A stretch of 10,206 bases of DNA, taken from NCBI GenBank assembly GCA_013698285.1, contig JACCVE010000137.1:1-10206 (forward strand). The letters run 5' to 3'. Of the stretch, positions 6,593 to 10,206 are shown piece after piece (the stretch's first letter is position 1; each line of letters opens with the position of its first letter). Position numbers and translations under genes: made by a program. The notes below the pieces were generated by a model that worked only from the letters and a program-made list of their open reading frames with translations, was not told the origin of the DNA and did no database searches. Source of the stretch: Chloroflexia bacterium (lineage in GTDB: Bacteria > Chloroflexota > Chloroflexia > Thermomicrobiales > UBA6265).

Positions 6593-8773
6593 GTGACCGC
6601 TACCGTCCGGAATACCGCGCGTGCCACGCGTGTCTGGCCCGGCAGGCCATATCCGCTCGGGGCGACCTGGGATGGACAGGGAACCAACTTCGCATTGTTC
6701 TCCGAGAACGCGACGGCCGTGAACCTGTGCCTATTCGACGCCGAATTCGGGCACGAGACCGATTGCGTGAAACTGGAGGAATACACCGCGCACGTCTGGC
6801 ACGGCTACCTGCCCGGGGTCCGTCCGGGCCAGCGATACGGGTATCGGGTGAATGGTCCGTTCGATCCGGAGCGCGGACACCGGTTCAATCCACACAAGTT
6901 GCTCCTCGACCCCTACGCCAAGGCAATCGATGGCCAGATCGACTGGTCAGAGCCCGTCTATGGGTACACGGTCGGGGACGGGGCGGCGGACCTGTCGTTC
7001 GACTCCCGCGACGATGCGGCTGGCGTACCGAAGGCTGTCATCGCGGACCCCTACTTCGACTGGGATAACGACCGTTCCCCGAAGATCCCCTGGCACAATT
7101 CGATCATCTATGAAGTCCATGTCAAGGGGTTCACCGAACAGCATCCGGACATCCCGGAGGAACTGCGGGGCACCTATGCCGGCATGGGCCATCCGGTGGC
7201 CATCGACTACCTCAAGCGCCTCGGGATCACGGCGGTCGAGCTGCTGCCGACCCACGCCTTCCTCGACGATCACTTCCTGGTCGAGCGAGGCCTGACGAAT
7301 TACTGGGGCTACAACACGATCGGGTACTTCGCGCCCGAGGGGCGGTATGCGACCGACACTCGCCAGGGACAGCAGGTCGCCGAATTCAAAGCGATGGTCA
7401 AGGCGATGCACGTCGCCGGCATCGAAGTGATCATGGACGTGGTCTATAACCACACCGCCGAGGGAAACCACCTCGGCCCGACCATCAGCTTCCGTGGGAT
7501 CGACAATGCCGTCTACTACCGCCTGGTCGCGGGCCAGGAACGGTTCTATATGGATTTCACCGGCACGGGCAACACGCTCAACGTCCGGCACCCGCAGGTC
7601 CTCCAGTTGATCATGGACTCATTGCGGTACTGGGTGCTGGAGATGCACGTCGACGGGTTCCGGTTCGACCTCGCATCGGCCCTGGCCAGGGAGTTGTTCG
7701 ACGTCGATCGCCTGTCCGCCTTCTTCGACATCATCCACCAAGACCCGATCCTGTCGCAGGTGAAGCTCATCGCCGAACCCTGGGACATCGGAGCCGGTGG
7801 GTACCAGGTCGGAAACTTCCCCATCCTGTGGACCGAGTGGAACGGAAAGTATCGCGACACCGCCCGGTCGTTCTGGCGAGGTGACGACCGCCCCGTGGCC
7901 GAGATGGGGTACCGGCTGACCGGTTCGTCCGACCTCTACCAGAACGACGGGCGACGCCCATACGCCAGTATCAACTTCATCACCGCCCACGATGGCTTCA
8001 CGACGAACGACCTGGTCAGCTACGAACGGAAGCACAACGAGGCAAACGGTGAGAACAGCCGGGACGGCTCCGACGACAACCTCTCTCGCAACTACGGCGT
8101 CGAGGGTCCCACCGATGACCCTGCCATCCTCGACATCCGCGATCGGCAGCGGCGAAACCTGTTGGCGACGCTCCTCCTGTCGCAGGGCGTCCCGATGATC
8201 TGTGGGGGTGACGAGCTCGGCCGAACCCAGGACGGCAACAACAACGCGTATGGCCAGGATTCCCCGATCAGCTGGTATGACTGGGACCTTGATGCCCGGG
8301 ACCAAGGACTGCTCGAATTCACGCGGGCCCTGATCGCCCTGCGATTGAGCCAGCCCGTGTTGCGGCGCCGCCGATTCTTCCAGGGTCGTCGGATCCAGGG
8401 CTCCGATATCAAGGACCTGACATGGTTCCGGTCCAACGGGATGGAGATGTCGGAAGCCGAGTGGGCCGACGCCAGCCTCCGCGTCCTCGGTCTCCGGCTC
8501 GCCGGCGATGCCATCGACGAGCAGGACGAGTATGGCAACAAGGTCACGGGCGACACGCTGTTGATCCTGATGAACGCGGATGAGCAGCCGGTTCGGTTCA
8601 AACTGCCCCGGTCGGTCGCCAGCGGGGCCATGGATTGGGACGCGCTGGTGGATACGACGACCGCCGAGATCCCAGTCGGCCGTACCTACCGGAGTGGGCG
8701 GACCATCTCGTTGGCGCCCCTCTCTATCCTCGTTTGCCGTCGTGTGACCGGGCGCACGGACGGGACGGCCTGA
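6593..8773 (+). CDS. glgX: Glycogen debranching enzyme, isoamylase type (GlgX/TreX)
   Basis: This is a cytoplasmic GH13_11-type enzyme that hydrolyses alpha-1,6 branch points of glycogen or limit dextrins. It is 726 residues from the GTG start, the normal size. The N-terminal CBM48-like domain (about 15-105) starts with [20 protein letters not shown]. The barrel follows, with [32 protein letters not shown] and [13 protein letters not shown], then a C-terminal beta domain. Catalytic residues are D359 in FRFDLASAL (nucleophile), E395 in IAEPWD (acid/base) and D467 in TAHDGFT. Counting from the ATG at 6581 they fall at 363, 399 and 471, matching what I recall for Sulfolobus TreX. I prefer GTG 6593 because GGGAG sits 5 bases before it, while ATG 6581 has no ribosome site. 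TreX-type enzymes often feed TreY/TreZ trehalose synthesis, but neither gene is visible here, so glycogen debranching is the safe call. Confidence 0.95.
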   Translation: MTATVRNTARATRVWPGRPYPLGATWDGQGTNFALFSENATAVNLCLFDAEFGHETDCVKLEEYTAHVWHGYLPGVRPGQRYGYRVNGPFDPERGHRFNPHKLLLDPYAKAIDGQIDWSEPVYGYTVGDGAADLSFDSRDDAAGVPKAVIADPYFDWDNDRSPKIPWHNSIIYEVHVKGFTEQHPDIPEELRGTYAGMGHPVAIDYLKRLGITAVELLPTHAFLDDHFLVERGLTNYWGYNTIGYFAPEGRYATDTRQGQQVAEFKAMVKAMHVAGIEVIMDVVYNHTAEGNHLGPTISFRGIDNAVYYRLVAGQERFYMDFTGTGNTLNVRHPQVLQLIMDSLRYWVLEMHVDGFRFDLASALARELFDVDRLSAFFDIIHQDPILSQVKLIAEPWDIGAGGYQVGNFPILWTEWNGKYRDTARSFWRGDDRPVAEMGYRLTGSSDLYQNDGRRPYASINFITAHDGFTTNDLVSYERKHNEANGENSRDGSDDNLSRNYGVEGPTDDPAILDIRDRQRRNLLATLLLSQGVPMICGGDELGRTQDGNNNAYGQDSPISWYDWDLDARDQGLLEFTRALIALRLSQPVLRRRRFFQGRRIQGSDIKDLTWFRSNGMEMSEAEWADASLRVLGLRLAGDAIDEQDEYGNKVTGDTLLILMNADEQPVRFKLPRSVASGAMDWDALVDTTTAEIPVGRTYRSGRTISLAPLSILVCRRVTGRTDGTA

Positions 8774-8796
8774 TCGGTCGTGGTGCATGTCACCCA

Positions 8797-8836
8797 AAGG
8801 ACAACGGGCGGCCCAGTTGGGGCGCCCGTTGTCCTT
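8797..8836. terminator. Bidirectional hairpin terminator between convergent glgX and marR-type gene
   Basis: A perfect 14-bp stem (8797-8810 with 8823-8836, AAGGACAACGGGCG and its complement) continues with 3 bp of CCC/GGG beyond a G-G mismatch, around an AGTT loop. It lies 23 bases after the glgX stop and 46 bases past the end of the marR-type gene. T-runs are short on both sides. Its placement between convergent genes supports use in both directions. Confidence 0.8.
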
Positions 8837-8882
8837 CGCCTTCATTGTGTCGGTCGGCCGGTCGATGCGTTCGGCGCGGCGC

Positions 8883-9485
8883 TCAAACCAAGGCGGCGAG
8901 GCGTTCGACGATGTCCTCCTCGGCGGCGCGGCGACCGGTGGTGTCGATCCCCGCCAGCAATTGGCGCAGGCGCTCCGCCTGGATCGGGCTCAAGTCTTCT
9001 AGCAGCGCGGCCAGGCGCTGCTTGTACCCGCCCGAGACTTCGTCCAAGATCTGCCGACCCTCGTCGGTGAGCCTGGCCAAGACCATTCGCTTGTCGTCCG
9101 GGTGAGCGCAACGCTCCGCCCAGCCGTTGCGGGCGAGGATGTCCACGTAGAGCGTCGCGGTCCGCCGGGCCACCGCGAGCCGCCGGGCCAGTTGGGACGG
9201 GGCCAACCCGGTGTCGCCGGAGACCTGGAGCTCTAGCAGCGCGGCGAAGGCACCCGCCGTCAAGTTGAGGTCCGCCAGCACGTGGGTCGCCGCCCGGTCC
9301 AACGCGCCAGCGGTTTTGATCAACTGCATGAACGCCTCGAACCGCGTCGGGTCCTCGGGTTCCTCCGGCAGGGCCTCCAGTGTCTCCTCGATGGTGAACC
9401 ACTTCGGGTGTACCGCACCGGCCCTCAGCGTCGTGGGCCGGTCGTGGGCGTCCATCACCGTCGTCGGTCGCCGCGTCGCGTCCAT
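8883..9485 (-). CDS. MarR-family transcriptional regulator
   Basis: This 200-residue protein has a winged-helix DNA-binding domain. MarR proteins act as dimers that bind palindromic operators and are often released by small ligands. After a long N-terminal extension (about 50 residues) come the dimer helix (from about 52, MQLIKTAGALDRAATHVL), the recognition helix region (about 104-119, AVARRTATLYVDILARNG), a wing with the familiar HPDDKRMVLARLTDEGR (about 128-144), and a C-terminal dimer helix to the end. The protein is longer than the usual 140-160 residues only because of the N-terminal extension. The extension opens with a near-duplicate decapeptide (MDATRRPTTV/MDAHDRPTTL). ATG 9485 has GGGGAGAG 5 bases upstream; the internal ATG 9455 has no ribosome site. 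The target genes and ligand are unknown. Self-control through the upstream spacer is common in the family but not shown here. Confidence 0.92.
   Translation of the reverse strand: MDATRRPTTVMDAHDRPTTLRAGAVHPKWFTIEETLEALPEEPEDPTRFEAFMQLIKTAGALDRAATHVLADLNLTAGAFAALLELQVSGDTGLAPSQLARRLAVARRTATLYVDILARNGWAERCAHPDDKRMVLARLTDEGRQILDEVSGGYKQRLAALLEDLSPIQAERLRQLLAGIDTTGRRAAEEDIVERLAALV
9426..9485 (-). repeat. Imperfect 30-base tandem duplication at the start of the marR-type gene
   Basis: Two adjacent 30-base units (9456-9485 and 9426-9455, read on the minus strand) each start with ATGGACGC and encode decapeptides that match at 7 of 10 positions. By eye, 20 of 30 bases agree. The start codon itself is duplicated, so an in-frame second ATG exists. 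Confidence 0.7.
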
Positions 9486-9591
9486 TCAAACTCTCCCCAG
9501 AGCCAGCCACTCACCGGTCTTCCGATCCGTCGTGGGCCGGCGACCTGTCTGAGGACCCGCTCGCATGTCCTAGTCGATAGTTGTTAAAGAG

Positions 9592-9597
9592 ATGATA
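9592..9597 (-). promoter_or_regulatory. Possible -10 box of the marR-type gene, in an AT-rich island
   Basis: In an otherwise GC-rich spacer, 9571-9600 is AT-rich. On the minus strand it contains TATCAT (5 of 6 to the -10 consensus), which would give a leader of about 100 bases before the marR-type start. No good -35 was found. Two direct copies of GATAG (9576-9580, 9594-9598) lie 18 bases apart, a possible regulator-binding arrangement. This is weak evidence. Confidence 0.3.
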
Positions 9598-9659
9598 GGT
9601 CGCGGCGGTTTGACGCATAGACGGGACAGGTTTGGGAATCGGTGCTCAGAACGACGGTG

Positions 9660-9687
9660 AAACCCTGACACCCGTGTCAGGGTTTTT
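9660..9687 (+). terminator. Intrinsic terminator (11-bp stem, CCCG loop, T5)
   Basis: AAACCCTGACA (9660-9670) pairs perfectly with TGTCAGGGTTT (9675-9685), and the plus strand runs into five T at 9683-9687. This is the cleanest intrinsic terminator in the window. Read on the minus strand it follows the response regulator gene by about 86 bases with only three T, so it may also end that transcript. No plus-strand gene ends just before it. Confidence 0.8.
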
Positions 9688-9772
9688 CCCACACCGATGT
9701 CGGTCACTACCGACGCCGGGCGATGGCCCGGGACACCATCCCTGCCGGCAGACCACGCGTCTCGTCGTCGCC

Positions 9773-10206
9773 TCAGCTCTCGTCGGAGCCAAGGAGCCCT
9801 GACCGGAGCGCGTAGCGGACGAGCTGGGCTCGGGTCGTCAAGCCGAGTTTCTGCATCGCCCGGTGGCGATAGGTCTCGACCGTCTTCGGCGAGAGACTGA
9901 GGATGTCGCCGCTCTGCAGCGCGGTGTGCCCCTCGGCGGTAAGCTTTACGACCTCCCGCTCCCGGTCTGACAACACCTCGCGGAGGTCCGTCTCATCGCC
10001 GGTCCGGACCCGGCCAAGGTAGCCCCGCAGCAGGGTCTTGGTCGCGGCAGGATCGAGGAACACCTCACCCCGGGAGACTGTCCGGATCGCGTCGAGCAGG
10101 TCGGTATGGGCGCTTGACTTTCGTACGTAGCCGGAGCCGCCCGCTTCCAGGACCGGCAGCAGGTAGCGTTCTTCGGCATGGACGGTGAGCACCAGGACGC
10201 GGGTGG
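9773..10206 (-). CDS. NarL/FixJ-type response regulator, N-terminus cut by window edge
   Basis: This is the C-terminal ~144 residues of a two-component response regulator; the frame stays open to the right edge. The visible part of the receiver domain holds the fourth beta strand with the conserved Thr (RVLVLTVH) and the conserved Lys after the fifth strand (GYVRKSS). The phosphorylated Asp lies outside the window. A linker leads to a LuxR-type four-helix DNA-binding domain (LSDREREVVKLTAEG ... LSLSPKTVETYRHRAMQKLGL ... LVRYALRSGLL). One oddity is ALQSGDI, where the family normally has an NKEIA-like first helix of the helix-turn-helix. The cognate kinase and target genes are not visible. The recognition-helix part (SPKTVETYRHR) is standard, so DNA binding is likely but not assured. 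Confidence 0.93.
   Translation of the reverse strand, partial: TRVLVLTVHAEERYLLPVLEAGGSGYVRKSSAHTDLLDAIRTVSRGEVFLDPAATKTLLRGYLGRVRTGDETDLREVLSDREREVVKLTAEGHTALQSGDILSLSPKTVETYRHRAMQKLGLTTRAQLVRYALRSGLLGSDES

Noticed and set aside
7619..8845. 408-residue open frame on the minus strand opposite glgX
   Set aside because: It lies entirely antisense to a full-length enzyme with clear catalytic motifs. Its translation has no recognisable domain and an odd Pro/Val/Asp/Arg-rich composition typical of GC-rich shadow frames.
8842..9510. 222-residue open frame on the same strand as the marR-type gene, different phase
   Set aside because: The MarR frame has a full winged-helix domain and a good ribosome site. 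The other phase is Gly/Arg/Ala-rich with no domain.

Overview
The window is GC-rich DNA with dense coding on both strands. I read seven coding regions: three glucan/trehalose enzymes, two unrecognised exported or membrane-anchored proteins, one small unrecognised protein and one MarR-type regulator. An eighth, the C-terminal part of a LuxR-type response regulator, enters from the right edge. The high GC, the style of the secreted proteins (Cys-pair repeats and a Pro/Glu/Thr-rich tail) and the GlgE/TreS/TreX-type enzyme set would fit a Chloroflexota bacterium of the Thermomicrobia/Sphaerobacter kind. That assignment is an impression, not a demonstrated placement; a high-GC actinobacterial-type genome is the main alternative.

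Left block (1-3400, minus strand): glgE (maltosyltransferase) is followed after 182 bases by treS (trehalose synthase), whose C-terminal end runs off the left edge. Together they are the first and last steps of the GlgE route: trehalose to maltose, then maltose-1-phosphate to alpha-1,4-glucan. The maltokinase that must link them is not in the window. It could be fused to the missing TreS C-terminus or lie to the left. The treS-proximal gap holds a weak -10 candidate followed by an inverted repeat placed like an operator.

Middle block (3401-6592, plus strand): a divergent spacer leads to a secreted protein of about 533 residues with a duplicated Cys-pair domain and a Pro/Glu/Thr tail. Next come a membrane-anchored helical protein and a small conserved-looking 74-residue protein with its own good promoter candidate. 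Two hairpins lie between these genes (5376-5400 and 6501-6547). None of the three proteins could be given a function.

Right block (6593-10206): a full-length glycogen debranching enzyme (GlgX/TreX type) converges on a MarR-family gene, with a strong shared hairpin terminator between them. Then comes a 287-base spacer with a clear plus-strand-oriented intrinsic terminator, and a response regulator fragment on the minus strand. The window therefore carries both building (TreS/GlgE) and debranching (GlgX) of alpha-glucan. No known defence, mobile, CRISPR or RNA gene was seen.
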